From: Hyalella azteca
Lineage: Eukaryota; Arthropoda; Malacostraca; Amphipoda; Hyalellidae
Assembly (NCBI RefSeq): GCF_000764305.2
Contig: NW_025941577.1
Location: 186,001 to 250,000 of the forward strand
DNA: 64,000 bases
Direction of reading: 5' to 3'
Numbering within the stretch: position 1 is the first letter of the stretch; each line of letters opens with the position of its first letter. Below are positions 12,030 to 23,503 of the stretch, piece after piece. Under the pieces are notes generated by a model. The model saw only the letters and a program-made list of their open reading frames with translations. It was not told where the DNA came from and ran no database searches. Made by a program: the position numbers and the translations under genes.

Positions 12030-12540
12030 ATATTCAGCAGATGATATTACCACGATCGTTTTTGTGCATCAACTGTACCTTAATTTCTTCTATATTCGCT
12101 CTCTGATATTTGAAAGCATGAGATATTGAACTATATTCGCCAGGCGATATTAGCACGGCCGATATTGTGCATGAACTGCAGTTTAATTTCTTCAATATTC
12201 GCTCTCTGATATTTGCAAGCATGCGATATTGAACTATATTCGCCAGGTGATATTACCACGACCGTTATTGTGCATCAACTGCAGTTTAATTTCTCCAATA
12301 TTCGCTCTGTAATATTGGCAAGCATGTGATATTGAACTATATTCGCCAGGTAATATCAGCGCGACCGTTATTGTGCATGAACTGCAGTTTAATTTCTCCA
12401 ATATTCGCCCTGTAATATTGGCAAGCATGTGATATTGAATTATATTCGCCAGGTGATATTACCACGACCGTTATTGTGCATCAACTACAATTTAATTTCT
12501 CCAATATTGGCTCTGTAATATTGGCAAGGACGTGATATTG
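12030..12540. repeat. 103-bp satellite-like tandem repeat, about 5 copies
   Basis: ATTCGCCAGG starts at 12135, 12238, 12341 and 12444, an exact 103-bp period. The unit carries GATATTACCACGACCGTTAT and GCATGAACTGCAGTTTAATT. The shared AATATT word suggests the same origin as the 20-bp array just upstream. Confidence 0.93.
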
Positions 12541-13039
12541 TCAGGTCACGGGAGCCCTTATTGCTGATGACGCTGATGGCTCTCGGACGGTTCAATAAGC
12601 CAAGTTTTTCCGGAGCGTCAGGCGGAACCTGCGAATATGAGACGCGGCCTCGGCTTTGACGGGACGCCAGGCACGGAATCGGACAAACAGCGGCGGAATG
12701 GAGGAATTTCGGATTAAATTTAGGTATTATGGACATTAATTTTAGGATTCGAAAGGACAGTTTTAGGATTTAACAGGACAATTGCATCAGTGATTCAGGG
12801 ATTAGTATTTAAAAAAAGACGGATTGTGGTAATTGCGCACTAAATTGAATGATTTAATAGACATTCAAGGACCTAAGACGACCATTTTAGGATATTAAAG
12901 GACAATTGTATTAAGGATTCATGTATCGGATGCTAGCTGAGACGGACTCTGTACAGGAATTTTGAACTAAATTTTAGGCTTCTAAAGGGCATTTATGGCT
13001 ATAAAAGAGAAATAGAAGGATTATATAAACATTCGCTAC
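12541..13039. repeat. Unique GC-richer patch, then degenerate AGGACA/TTTAGGATT repeats
   Basis: 12541-12715 is GC-richer but shows no frame or motif. From 12716, TTTTAGGATT(C/T)..AAGGACA recurs every 40-60 bp, strongly diverged. Confidence 0.55.
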
Positions 13040-13440
13040 ACCATCATGCGTAGAGATTGTATAGTCATCATGTAGGAAGGTTGTATAAGTTATCATGTGT
13101 AGAGATTGCACAGTTATCATGTAGTGAGATTGTATAAGATTGCATGTGTAGAGATTGCATTGTCATCATGTAGGGAGATTGTATAAATTATCATGTGTAG
13201 AGATTGCATAGTTATGATGTAGGGAGATTGTATAAGGTATCATGTGTATATATTGCATAGTTATCATGTAGGGAGATTGTATAAGTTATCGTGTGTAGAG
13301 ATTGCACAGTTATCATGTAGGGAGATTGTATAAGTTATCATGTGTGGGGATTGCATAGTTTTCATGTAGGGAGATTGTAAAAGTTATCATGTGTAGAGAG
13401 TGCATAGTTATCATGTAGTAAGACCTAGTAAGTTATCACC
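13040..13440. repeat. 49-bp minisatellite, about 8 copies
   Basis: Unit contains ATTGTATAAGTTATCATGTG and TAGAGATTGCATAGTTATCA; GGGAGATT recurs at 13173 and 13222 (49 bp). The two halves of each unit are themselves related (ATTGNATA..TTATCATGT). Confidence 0.92.
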
Positions 13441-13849
13441 TAGAGACCTGACTTAATATGTGTAGATGTTGGGTGCTCTTTATACCTATAATTTGTATTA
13501 TAATTTTCTATCCGAGAATAATGGGCACAAAGCCTATATAGGATATAAATACTTCCAATTTATAATTTATAGATCGCGTATGTTTTAAATACAATGTTTT
13601 AATAACACATTACGCATGAATACCATTAGGGGCAATTTATAACTTAAGCATCACGTATTATTTTATATGACTTTATTATCGAGTAAAAATAATTAAAAAA
13701 TATAAGTCAATATTGAAATTTTATTTTATTTAATTTAAGTAAAAATTTAATTCCGTTGTAATTCCTGAGATTCAAATAAATCGGTTATTTTCAATGCATT
13801 TACAGCAGAGTAATAATAATTATAGTAATTGTAGCCAGTTATTTAAATA

Positions 13850-14240
13850 ATGGTGTACGATCCATTTCTATCTTGCCAAAGGTATATGTATTAAAATTAT
13901 TTTATATTGTAGATTTTTTATCCTTCTTCATATTGCTAAAGGTATTAACAATTATTTATATTACTAAATTTAATCAAAGTTAATCATATTGCTAAATTTA
14001 TCGAAAGGTAATAATGTTGCTAATGTGTTTGACAGACTTTCATATTCCAAAGGTTAGTCAATGTTAATCATATAGTCAAAGTTATTAAAAATTAATTTTA
14101 TTGCTAAAGTTATTAAAAAATAATCTTATTGCCAAATCTAGTCAAAGTTGATGATATTCCTAAATCTAGTCAAAGTTAAATATATATAATATAATGTAAT
14201 CATATTGCCTAAGTTATTAAAAAGTAATCATAATGCTAAG
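13850..14240. repeat. Degenerate TATTGCTAAAG/TTATTAAAAAT repeats
   Basis: CATATTGCTAAA(T/G)NTA(T/G)TCAAAGTTAAT motifs recur at 30-45 bp with heavy divergence. Confidence 0.6.
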
Positions 14241-14439
14241 TTATTAATATTTAATGGTAAAGTCTTCGCGTATCACAAAATTGATCCTCGTAACTGACTG
14301 GAGATCAATCACGAGCGTCCATTGATCACTATCCGATCAGCGTGTGATTAATGATGCTCACTGGATGATGTGATGCACGTCATGATAAATGATGATGGAT
14401 GATGTGGTGAGCATTACATGTTGCTTAGCATCACACAAA

Positions 14440-14692
14440 TAACATCGCACTAAACACATCACACTAATAACATTACACTAATAACATCACACTAATCACA
14501 TCACACTAATAACATCACACTAATAACATCACACTTATAACATCACACCAATAACATCACACTAATAACATCACACTAATAACATCACACCAATAACATC
14601 ACACTAACTAATAACATCACACTAATAACATCACACTAATAACATCACACTATTCACATCACACCAATAACATCACACTAATGATATCACGA
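14440..14692. repeat. 14-bp minisatellite (AATAACATCACACT)n
   Basis: About 18 copies, mostly perfect, with CAC/CCA variants. Confidence 0.95.
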
Positions 14693-14984
14693 AAGTTGTC
14701 GTGAGTTTGAGTAATTATAGATCATTAAGTCAATAAATCACCGAACAATTGTTAAAAACTTTTTTATTAATTTAGTTACCATTAATAATATAAGAAAAAC
14801 ATGTGCGTTATTGAAGCATAAATATGGGATATATCACAACATATTTTATGGTGACTTTTAGCTATATTATGTAACGCTCCGAATATATTATGAATACAAG
14901 TTTAAGACTCTTCTAGATGTATTAAGTATTATACAATTAATTAAAGTGTGGGAAATTTATCGTTTTTGAATGTTGAAATATTAT

Positions 14985-15076
14985 GCGTGTATGCGTGGTG
15001 CGTGTATGCGTGGTGCGTGTATGCGTGGTGCGTGTATGCGAGGTGCGTGTATGCGTGGTGCGTGTATGCGTGTTGT
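14985..15076. repeat. 15-bp minisatellite (GCGTGTATGCGTGGT)n
   Basis: Six copies. Unit divisible by three, so short Cys/Val/Tyr-rich (plus) and His/Thr-rich (minus) frames appear; not genes. Confidence 0.93.
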
Positions 15077-15609
15077 ATAAATGAATTACACGAAGAATGT
15101 GGCTGTGTCAAGATTTTTTGCGAGGAATGACGAGGCATGAAGCAGAAGTGCTGAGTCATGCCGCAGTTCTGGAGGTCGCTTAAATGTGGCCCCGCCTGAA
15201 GGTGGAAACGTATGTATTTTTGTATTTATTACCTTTACTTTATTAGTTGATAAATTTTAAAAGTTAAAATTAGTTAATTAAGTGCAACGTAATTTTTACT
15301 TATTTCATTAGTTTATAGGCTTTATTATATATTAATAGGCTTTCAATATTATATTCAATAAAATAATGTTAATATAAAAATATTTTATTTTTAAATATTT
15401 ATTTTATTGTAAAAATACAATAAAATATTCAATAAAATAATGTTGGTTCAACAGTCAGCAGTCAAGGGGAGATAATATAGAGTTATATAGAATAAAAAAA
15501 AATAAAGTGCAGATATATAGGTATAGGATGGCAGAATTTGTTCCCATAAGCTGGTTTGATTGTTGACAAATTAAAAAAATATAACTCAGTACTCACTGCA
15601 GTGAGTGAC

Positions 15610-15745
15610 AGAGAGCGCATTTTCTCGTCGACGAAAACGTTAGGTCACGAACGGACAGACAGACGGACGGACAGACGGACAGACAGACGGACATGGCGAG
15701 CATAATAGTGCATTTTTTCCATAAATGAGAAAATGCGCTAAAAAC
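15610..15745. repeat. (ACAG/ACGG)n tract inside a small inverted repeat
   Basis: AGCGCATTTTCTC near 15616 is inverted as GAGAAAATGCGCT near 15728. Between them lies a GGACAGACGGACAGAC tetranucleotide run. The layout resembles a short MITE or retroelement tail; family not assigned. Confidence 0.5.
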
Positions 15746-15945
15746 GATTCACTGCTCTCAAATCGAACCTGCATGAAATAAAGTAAATACAGAGCATATA
15801 TGTATCAAATTATATATATAATTATATATATTTATATATATAGTAAAGAAATGTAAACACTAGCAGTGGCGACTTAAGTGAGTACAAATAAAGCTTCGAC
15901 AGGTGTTATAAGAAGCTCCTACACTTGGCAGCGACTGTGGTCAGC

Positions 15946-16133
15946 CTATACCGGGAGAAATGATAGGGAACTTGTCCAAATAGCGATGTACTCTTTGCGC
16001 TTATGTGGGTCATTCTGATACAGTTTGGCTCGACAAAAAGAGCGTATCACTGATACGTTCGCTTGCTGATCGTACCATAGGTAAGAAAGTGTACCACTAT
16101 TAAGACAATATGACCTACTTTTTTCTGATTGTA
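15946..16133. mobile_element. CACTCAG-family MITE, copy 4 (degenerate ends)
   Basis: CTTGTCCAAATAGCGATGTA, GTGGGTCATTCTGA, the central palindrome CGTATCACTGATACG and GGTAAGAAAGTGTACCACTA match the family. Both TIRs are eroded. Confidence 0.72.
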
Positions 16134-16561
16134 TATCGCCATGCCCCTTCTTCAACAGTATCGCCCCCATCCATTTTGTATTTGAAAAGTGATGGTTTTT
16201 AAATGGAGGATTTTTTGTTCACGATAAATTTTCCTGAATTATTCAATGTTTTAATTTATTTTAGGATTTTTCTTAGGTTCAGGTCTACCGTAGCTTTTGA
16301 GTCACTCCCAAACCCTGACTTTATGCAATGGATTATTTATGTTATCATAAATTGTACTTTCTCAGCATTGTATTAAAATTTTTATGAGGTTACATAGAAC
16401 ACTTTTGTAATTGCAATAACCATTTGTATAATTTTCAGCAAAGGTAGTAACGACAGAAATTGCTTTATAAGAGTAATGATAATATTGATGGAAGTCCTGC
16501 TGAACCGAACTATTATTTTCTAACGATTAGCTCAAATGCAACCTAAACTCGGATATACAAT

Positions 16562-17220
16562 AGTAGATAGCATAACGAGCGCATGGCGCCATTTTCCATA
16601 AACAGCTTAAATCATAGGCTACCACAAGCATTTACCCTCAAATCTTACCCAACAAAATTAACTAATTACCCCTGATCCGTCAATATTATTAAGAACAATT
16701 ACCCCCAAATCTGCATAAACAGGGTACCGATCATGAATCTTATCCAACAAAATGAACCAATTACTCCCGAATCATGAGTTAACGATCATTTACCCCGATT
16801 TTACTACACTCTTTAACCGAAAACTCAGGACTTAACCTAGAGCGATTGCCTGAAAAATACTTCTGTGGAATATATAATTGATTTAAATTTAAAATTTAAA
16901 TCAATTATATATTCCACAGAAGTATTTTTCAGGCAATCGCTCTAGGTTAAGTCCTGAGTTTTCGGTTAAAGAGTGTAGTAAAATCGGGGTAAATGATCGT
17001 TAACTCATGATTCGGGAGTAATTGGTTCATTTTGTTGGATAAGATTCATGATCGGTACCCTGTTTATGCAGATTTGGGGGTAATTGTTCTTAATAATATT
17101 GACGGATCAGGGGTAATTAGTTAATTTTGTTGGGTAAGATTTGAGGGTAAATGCTTGTGGTAACCTATGATTTAAGCTGTTTATGGAAAATGGCGCCATG
17201 CGCTCGTTATGCTATCTACT
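16562..17220. mobile_element. 659-bp near-perfect palindromic transposon, 6-bp TSD
   Basis: Two 329-bp arms are reverse complements around 16891 with almost no mismatch (one seen near 16620/17160) and no net indel. Ends read AGTAGATAGCATAACGAGCG and its inverse. TACAAT flanks both sides exactly (16556-16561 and 17221-17226). There is no coding capacity. The 6-bp duplication, 5'-AG termini and several-hundred-bp TIRs are the textbook features of Polinton/Maverick elements, so this may be two TIRs joined after loss of the whole interior. That assignment is inference; another foldback-type element is possible. Confidence 0.88.
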
Positions 17221-17226
17221 TACAAT

Positions 17227-18873
17227 GATTAGGATTAAATAATTAATGCCCATTACAAATAACCTTCATTACCTGTCCTGTCTCGACTAATTTCGAAATT
17301 GATTAATTTTTGTATCGAACCTATTATTGGACATGAATTTTATATAAACGTATATGTTCCAGCTCTAGAGTTGCCAAGAAATATGTCCCGACGTCTACGG
17401 CAAGCATCATGGAATTTCTAGTGTGACTTCTAGACTCTATCTAGCATAAATATTATGAAATATCTAGTATAACTTCTAAATACCATATGGTATAACTACC
17501 AAGTTCTATATAGTACAACTATTAGATACCATCTAATATACTTCTTTATCTAGTATATAATTTTCAACTTGAGTAGCATGAAGAAAAACCTACAGAAAAT
17601 CAACAGCCTGCGGCACACTGAAGGTTCGAACGCAGCTGCCGACAAAAGACAAGTTTCCTACAATGGCCACACGGCGAAGCGTCTTTTTAAAAGCTTGCCA
17701 TTGAGTTGATCAGTTTCATTGTTGTGAAGGGTGTATGTTGCAAAGACTAACCCTTCCCTATAACAACCTTATAATTAAAGGTAATCTTCTCGCTGACCAC
17801 AACGCCAGTGATATTACCGCAGGATGAAGGTATTTTAGTTGCTTCGAAGGCTATTAGCTAATTGCTAATTGCAGTGCCCAATAATTAACGCTCTAAGCTA
17901 TCTATTGCATGTGTGTACAGTTTTGAAATGCATGGCATATCATCATTTTTCAAGAAATATCTTCTGTTGCTGTAAGAACGAACATAAAAATAAAACAATT
18001 TTTGTATGCAATTAAATGAAGGAATTCATTTTAATCACATTTCAAATTCACTCCGATGGACTCAGATGCAAACGATGCTAATGAATTGCTGGCTTTTTAG
18101 TGACTATAAGATATATTTTTTCATTCCTATACATGATCAAAACATTGTATTTGAAGCTGAAAGGAAAAAATTATTGACAACATTTTACAGTAAATGCTGT
18201 ATGAAACTTCTATAAGTTGGTCAGATAACTTTTCAAAATAAATCATTCAAAGAAAACGCTAAACTTGCGTCAAGTTTAGGGAGTTTCGCAAATTTCAAGA
18301 AGAAGAAATTTCTGCTGTCACAAACAAACTTCATGCAACTTCAACTTGAAAAAGAAACTTAGATCGAATATCTACTTCGGCCTCAAAGGCAGAATCCTTT
18401 AATGGGAGAAAATCTTTTTTCAACTAGATTAACACATCCGGGCGTAAAATTAATGCAGAAATCATAGGCATGACACACGGAATTCCAGCAACATGTGCTC
18501 AAATTATTCAATAAATTATAATTCATTCAACAACAAAGAATTTATTGCTATTCAAAATCATGTATAATTGATTCACAATAATTATAAAATCTTCGTACGC
18601 TACCAACTCTTTCCAGTCAACTTACAGATTATAGTCACGAAAATAGAAGTTGATTGTGGTTGATAGAAGTGTGGTTGATTGATTTATTGAAGAATCATTA
18701 ACTGATGTTTTCAGGATAATTCTCAAATTTGTCCAAGTTTTGAATCGCAAAAAAATGTATTTTCATGTGTTGTTATCATCAGCTTTTCCAGTTCAGTAAT
18801 TTAAATCCCAAATTCCACTTCTGATAATACCCAGTTGAAATGTCGATACGCATGTAAGATCTGAATAAAATAA
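17227..18873. other. Intergenic DNA, no gene recognised
   Basis: A repeated TCTAGTATAACTTCTA(A/G)ATACCAT motif lies at 17400-17560. The 69-codon frame at 18006-18215 lacks motifs and is not called. Confidence 0.5.
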
Positions 18874-18975
18874 ATCATATTCTGCAAGTAGTGACACACT
18901 TTCTTACCTACGGTACCCACACAAGCTCAAAAATTGTATTGCTATTTGGATAGATCTCGCTTAGTTCTTTGAGTG
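18874..18975. mobile_element. CACTCAG-family MITE, copy 5 (left-truncated)
   Basis: GTAGTGACACACTTTCTTACC, then the right half ending TTCTTTGAGTG. Left TIR absent. Confidence 0.65.
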
Positions 18976-19229
18976 CATACGGTGGTTCACTCTACTTCCG
19001 TACGCATGCGTTCAAATAATTGTACAAATGAATAATATATAAATATAGATAGCAATAAATATATATGCATAATAAATAAATATAGATAATAAATGAAGCT
19101 ATATACTAAATAAATATAAGTAATAATAGAAGTTACAATTAGTAAAAGTTGAACATAAATAGAGTGACGGGCTAATAGATGACCAAGCAAACCAGGGCGC
19201 AGTTGGAGCAGCGCTAGAATAGATTTGTG

Positions 19230-19391
19230 CACTCAGAGAAGAGGATGGATCTTCTTGTCCAAATGCTGACAAACTTTCTCCCCGTAGCACTAATACATTC
19301 CTTTTACCGGGCCAAACTCAGTCAGGATGACCCGCACAAAGGCACAAAGTGCATCGCTATGTGGACAAAGGCTCACTAATTTTTCTGAGCG
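19230..19391. mobile_element. CACTCAG-family MITE, copy 6
   Basis: CACTCAGAGAAGAGGATGGA to TAATTTTTCTGAGCG, 162 bp, with GTCAGGATGACCCGCACAAA and GTGCATCGCTATGTGGACAA. Confidence 0.8.
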
Positions 19392-19419
19392 TAGAATATC
19401 GGGCTGTCAAGACAACAAA

Positions 19420-19735
19420 ATCTTGTGTTCTGTGTGGTGGTTTGTGTTCTGTGTGGTTGTTCATGTTCTGTGTGGTTGTTTGTGCTCTGTGTGGTTATTT
19501 GTGTTCTGTGTGGTTGTTTGTGTTCTGTGCGGTTGTTTGTGTTCTGTGTGGTTGTTTGTGTTCTGTGTGGTTGTTTGTGTTCTGTGTGGTTGGTTGTTCA
19601 TGTTCTGTGTGGTTGTTCATGTTCTGTGTGGTTGTTTGTGCTCTGCGTGGTTATTTGTGTTCTGTGTGGTTGTTTGTGTTCTGTGTGGTTGTTCATGTTC
19701 TGTGTGGTTATTTGTGTTCTGTGTGGTTGTTTAGT
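19420..19735. repeat. 19-bp minisatellite (TTCTGTGTGGTTGTTTGTG)n
   Basis: About 16 copies with CA/TG variants and one 4-bp expansion. All three plus frames remain open (up to 135 codons) and give Cys/Val-rich peptides purely because the unit contains no stop trinucleotide in any register. Not a gene. Confidence 0.95.
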
Positions 19736-19799
19736 TAATTAAAGAAACATTTTATTACAATATATATCATACCATGTCGCCATCATAAAATCCTGCGTA

Positions 19800-19968
19800 C
19801 GCTCAGAAAAACGAGTGAGACTTTGTCCGAATAATAATGTACTTTTTTGCTCCTGTGGTTATCTTGACCCAGTTTGGATAAAAAAATTAGCGTATCAGTG
19901 CTACGTGCTATCAGTGCTTTAAAGTGTGTCAGTATTTGGAAGATATGATGCATTAATTTTTCTGAGAG
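19800..19968. mobile_element. CACTCAG-family MITE, copy 7
   Basis: CGCTCAGAAAAACGAGTGAG to TTAATTTTTCTGAGAG; contains ACTTTGTCCGAATAATAATG, GTATCAGTGCTACG and AAAGTGTGTCAGTATTTGG. Confidence 0.75.
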
Positions 19969-21470
19969 ACAATTACTAAAAAAAAACAAATGCAATTCCA
20001 AGCAATCCAGGGCTGATTTTTTTTCAAAAATCAGCTCAATAAATACCTCGTTCACAAAAAATCATTCGGTATGCCACTTAAGTGCTTTAGCGATTATTTT
20101 TCTCAAAAATACAAAACAGCATTCCTGGTTAAATTTAGTAGCGCAATTTTTGTACACTTTGTTTCAAAACAAAGTAGAATTTCTGGTCAACTTCACGAGG
20201 CTAATTTGCGTACAGAATGTTTCAGAACAAAATTTGGTGGTTTTCCCTCTACAGCCCATCCATATAGCGGCCACCCCGCTATATTCGTGGATCACTAGCG
20301 ACTTTCCTAGCGCCGGTTCTCACTCACACCAACGACAGATCAACGGCTTCTCGATTTTTTACGGAATTCCGTTAAGTCTTCGCTTCCGCCAAATTGGATT
20401 CCGAATTTTTAGAATGTTGCAGATTTTTTAGATCAAACGACCCTGCAGTTGAGCTTTTGCTGCGAAACTGATCAGCTGCGTGTGAAATAGATTGGCTAAA
20501 TTGATGGAAGATATAGAACTGATAAATGTATATATAATAACTGTACGACATTGTTACTGGGTGCAAGGGTCTTTTATACATGGCTATAGTAAGTTATAGT
20601 AGTTAGTATATAAGTCGTCAGTAAGTTATTATAGTTAGTATATAACTATAAGTAGTAAGCATCCATGCAGACCATGTAAAAGTTAGATATTAATATAAAT
20701 AAAATGTCATTATGTTGCAAGCCATCCAGCTTAAAGCCACGATGATTCAATGTGTGTAGAGAAATTTGATTTCAAAAACATAACGTTTAAATATTCTAAG
20801 TTTCAAACCATTGCGTTTCAAACCATAACGTTTCAAGCCGTTAAGTTACAAGGCTCTAAGACGGAAGAGAAAAGCTCTCATTAAATCTTCAGTAATTAGC
20901 TTGTCTCTAGTCTAGTAGGTCATCTTGATTAGGCTAATTTTGTCCTTTAATTAGGACTATAATTAGTAACGATTTCTTGGCAATTAGCGAGATAAAAAGA
21001 AACTTAACTGTACTGACACTCGAGAAAACGGGTGTCAAAAATTTAGGTTAAACTTCAGAAAAGTTGAAGAAATTTCATAAGGCAGTTTATAAACACCTTA
21101 GTTTTTCATCATGAATTGTATCCTTTCCTTTCGCTATAAATTCCTTACAAACATTCAAATTTTCAGATCATTTAATGAGGTATACATGAAGAAAACAGAT
21201 TCATGTCTCGGTGCGCGTTTAAGTCTTCAAATTATTGCAATCTTTCAATTTTTGAAATATTATGCTCAATAGCTTATTTATTTATAATTCTATATACTCC
21301 TATTGAAGGAATATTACATACTAGCAATTGTGACAGCCTCACATCTCATTACATTCATGCCTAAACTTTTACCTACCTTTCATACCTTTGCCTGCTGGTG
21401 TAGTTTCCTTTTTGTGCCTGGAGTTCAAAATTTTGTGCCTAGAATTTAAAAATTTTTGCCTAGAGATAAA
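19969..21470. other. Intergenic DNA, no gene recognised
   Basis: Short open frames at 20071-20431 lack any recognised motif. A CATAACGTTTCAA(A/G)CC-type short repeat lies near 20770-20860. Confidence 0.5.
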
Positions 21471-21669
21471 TGTGAGAATATTTCCAAATAGCGATGCACA
21501 TTTTGCGGTTGTGTGGGTCATCCTGACTCAGTTTCGCTCGGCAACTGAGTTTATACGTATGTGCAACGTCCCCTCTCTGCAACGGGGGTGGATGAAAAAA
21601 TTTGTAAATACGTGTAAAAAATGTCAATATGTTTCGCTTGAACTATGACCCATTCTCTTTTCTGAATGA
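21471..21669. mobile_element. CACTCAG-family MITE, copy 8
   Basis: Contains TTCCAAATAGCGATGCACAT, GTGTGGGTCATCCTGAC and right half GACCCATTCTCTTTTCTGAATGA. Left TIR eroded; an insertion of about 25 bp enlarges the centre. Confidence 0.65.
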
Positions 21670-21727
21670 ACCCAGTCATTAAAATGCTTATGCCATCTCG
21701 GTTATTTTCTCGACCCAAACCTACGTA

Positions 21728-21899
21728 CACTCAGAAAGTGAATAGGTCATATTGTACTAACAGTGACACACTTTCTTACCCACGGCAGAACCGGATCCTA
21801 GGGCTTACCCACGTATTCGCTCTTTTTAAAATTATGTCAGGATGACCCACATAAAAATGCATCGCTATTCGGACAAACTCTCACTAATTTCTATGAGTG
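21728..21899. mobile_element. CACTCAG-family MITE, copy 9 (best full-length)
   Basis: CACTCAGAAAGTGAATAGGT to TCACTAATTTCTATGAGTG, 172 bp, preceded by TA. Contains GTGACACACTTTCTTACCCA, ATGTCAGGATGACCCACATA and TGCATCGCTATTCGGACAAA. Confidence 0.85.
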
Positions 21900-22539
21900 T
21901 GGATGGAGGTTAGCATGAATAAAGTCTTTTTTTGCAAGCGGAGGGCGGAGGTCGTCCAGCGAATAAAACAATATATTGTATGAAGATCTAAGAGAAATGC
22001 ACGTTATGAAAATATCAGAAAATATAAGAGTTTCTTTGCGATTTGTTGGAATTTATTTAAAATTAAAAATTGATTTAGATTCTTTATAAAGCAAATAAGT
22101 AAAATTTAAAATTACTAATTAAATTTAATTGCTTCAGTAAATTTACTAAAATAATTCTAACTTATTAAACTATTGAATACTTAAAGGCTGCAATCGGCTT
22201 AGTAAATGCATAAATATAATTCTAAATAATTCAACTGCAAAAGAAGTTAAGCACGGAAATTTAAGTGCGTAATTAGGCGACTTCGGAAATTCGCTAATAA
22301 AATTCCAATTAACTTAACTCTAAATGAAGTTAAGCAGAAGGAATTTAACGCTGCAAGTATCTCAGAAACAATGCTTAAAAAGTTTCTATTAATTTAGCTA
22401 CAAAAGAAATGAAACGAAAGACTCAAAGTCTGTAAAGGCATGATGCTGTTCCTGTAGCGTTACAGCGCGCGCTAAAACTGCAGCATTTTTGCCTGTACTT
22501 TGATTAGGAGAAACGTGACACAGCGTGAGGCTTGCAGCG
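21900..22539. other. AT-rich intergenic DNA
   Basis: AAGTTAAGCANAAGGAATTTAA-like blocks repeat weakly from 22140 to 22420. No gene. Confidence 0.5.
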
Positions 22540-22945
22540 TGATTAGTGGATTAGTGCTGTGAGATTAGTATGATTAAGAGTTTAGCGTTGGTGAGATTAG
22601 TGTGATTAACAGTTTAGAGTTGGTGAGATTAGTGTGATTAACAGTTTAGCTTTAGTGAGATTAGAGTGATTAACAGTTTAGCGTCTGTGAGATTAGAGTG
22701 ATTAACAGTTTAGCGTTCGTGAGATTAGTGTGATTAACAGTTTAGCAGTGAGATTAGAGTGATTAACAGTTTAGCGTTCGTGAGATTAGTGTGATTAACA
22801 GTTAAGCGTTAGTGAGATTAGTGTGATTAACAGTTAAGCGTTAGTGAGATTAGTGTGATTGACAGTTTAGCGTCTGTGAGATTAGTATGATTACGGTATT
22901 AGTCATGGTGAGATCAGTGTGATTAATGGAATAATGTTCGTGAGA
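22540..22945. repeat. 32-bp minisatellite, about 12 copies
   Basis: Unit GTGAGATTAGTGTGATTAAC then AGTTTAGCGTTA, with drift. Confidence 0.93.
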
Positions 22946-22948
22946 TTA

Positions 22949-23144
22949 GCCTGCAGGGCTCACCTCTCGTCTGCAGGACTCACCTCTCGCCTGCAGGGCT
23001 CACCTCTCGCCTGCAAGGCTCACCTCTCGCCTGCAGGGCTCGCCTCTCGCCTGCAAGGCTCACCTCTCGCCTGCAGGGCTCACCTCTCGCCTGCAGGGCT
23101 CACCTCTCGCCTGCAAGGCTCACCTCTCGTCTGCAGGGCTCACC
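22949..23144. repeat. 20-bp minisatellite CTGCAGGGCTCACCTCTCGC, about 10 copies
   Basis: Near-perfect array interrupted at 23145 by adapter sequence. The same unit forms a second array at 28076-28222. Confidence 0.93.
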
Positions 23145-23171
23145 CTGTCTCTTATACACATCAGATGTGTA
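23145..23171. other. Residual Nextera adapter (assembly artefact)
   Basis: CTGTCTCTTATACACATC followed by AGATGTGTA, i.e. the Tn5 mosaic-end adapter and its inverse, running into the gap. Not genomic. Confidence 0.95.
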
Positions 23172-23260
23172 NNNNNNNNNNNNNNNNNNNNNNNNNNNNN
23201 NNNNNNNNNNNNNNNNNNNNNNNNNNNNNNNNNNNNNNNNNNNNNNNNNNNNNNNNNNNN
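23172..23260. other. Assembly gap (89 N)
   Basis: Run of N directly after the adapter remnant. True gap size unknown. Confidence 1.
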
Positions 23261-23318
23261 TTTTTTAATATATAAAATTTGTTTCAAAATTATTTATTCT
23301 GTCAATTGATTCATGCAT

Positions 23319-23356
23319 CTGTCTCTTATACACATCTAGATGTGTATAAGAGACAG
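23319..23356. other. Complete Nextera mate-pair junction adapter
   Basis: CTGTCTCTTATACACATCT joined to its reverse complement, the 38-bp circularisation junction left by the mate-pair protocol. DNA on either side was joined in the library and is not necessarily contiguous in the genome. Confidence 0.97.
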
Positions 23357-23503
23357 GGTAAGGATAGCACAGGTAAAGGTAGTGCAGGAAGGATAGTACA
23401 GGTAAGGATAGTACAGGTAAGGATAGCACAGGTAAAGGTAGTGCAGGAAGGATAGTACAGGTAAAGATAGTGCAGGTAAGGATAGTACAGGAAGGATAGC
23501 ACG
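23357..23503. repeat. GATAGTACAGGTAAG minisatellite
   Basis: About 10 copies of a 14-15-bp unit (GGTAAGGATAGYACA, GGTAAAGGTAGTGCA). The related array at 28833-28909 also abuts a junction adapter. Confidence 0.9.

Noticed and set aside
14440..14692. Regularly spaced short repeats that could suggest a CRISPR array
   Set aside because: Direct tandem repeats without unique spacers, in a eukaryotic intron-bearing context; the same applies to every array in the window.
19327..19742. Cys/Val-rich 105-135-codon frames that look like a secreted cysteine-rich or membrane protein
   Set aside because: All three plus frames are open across a 19-bp repeat; the apparent signal-like hydrophobicity is repeat composition.
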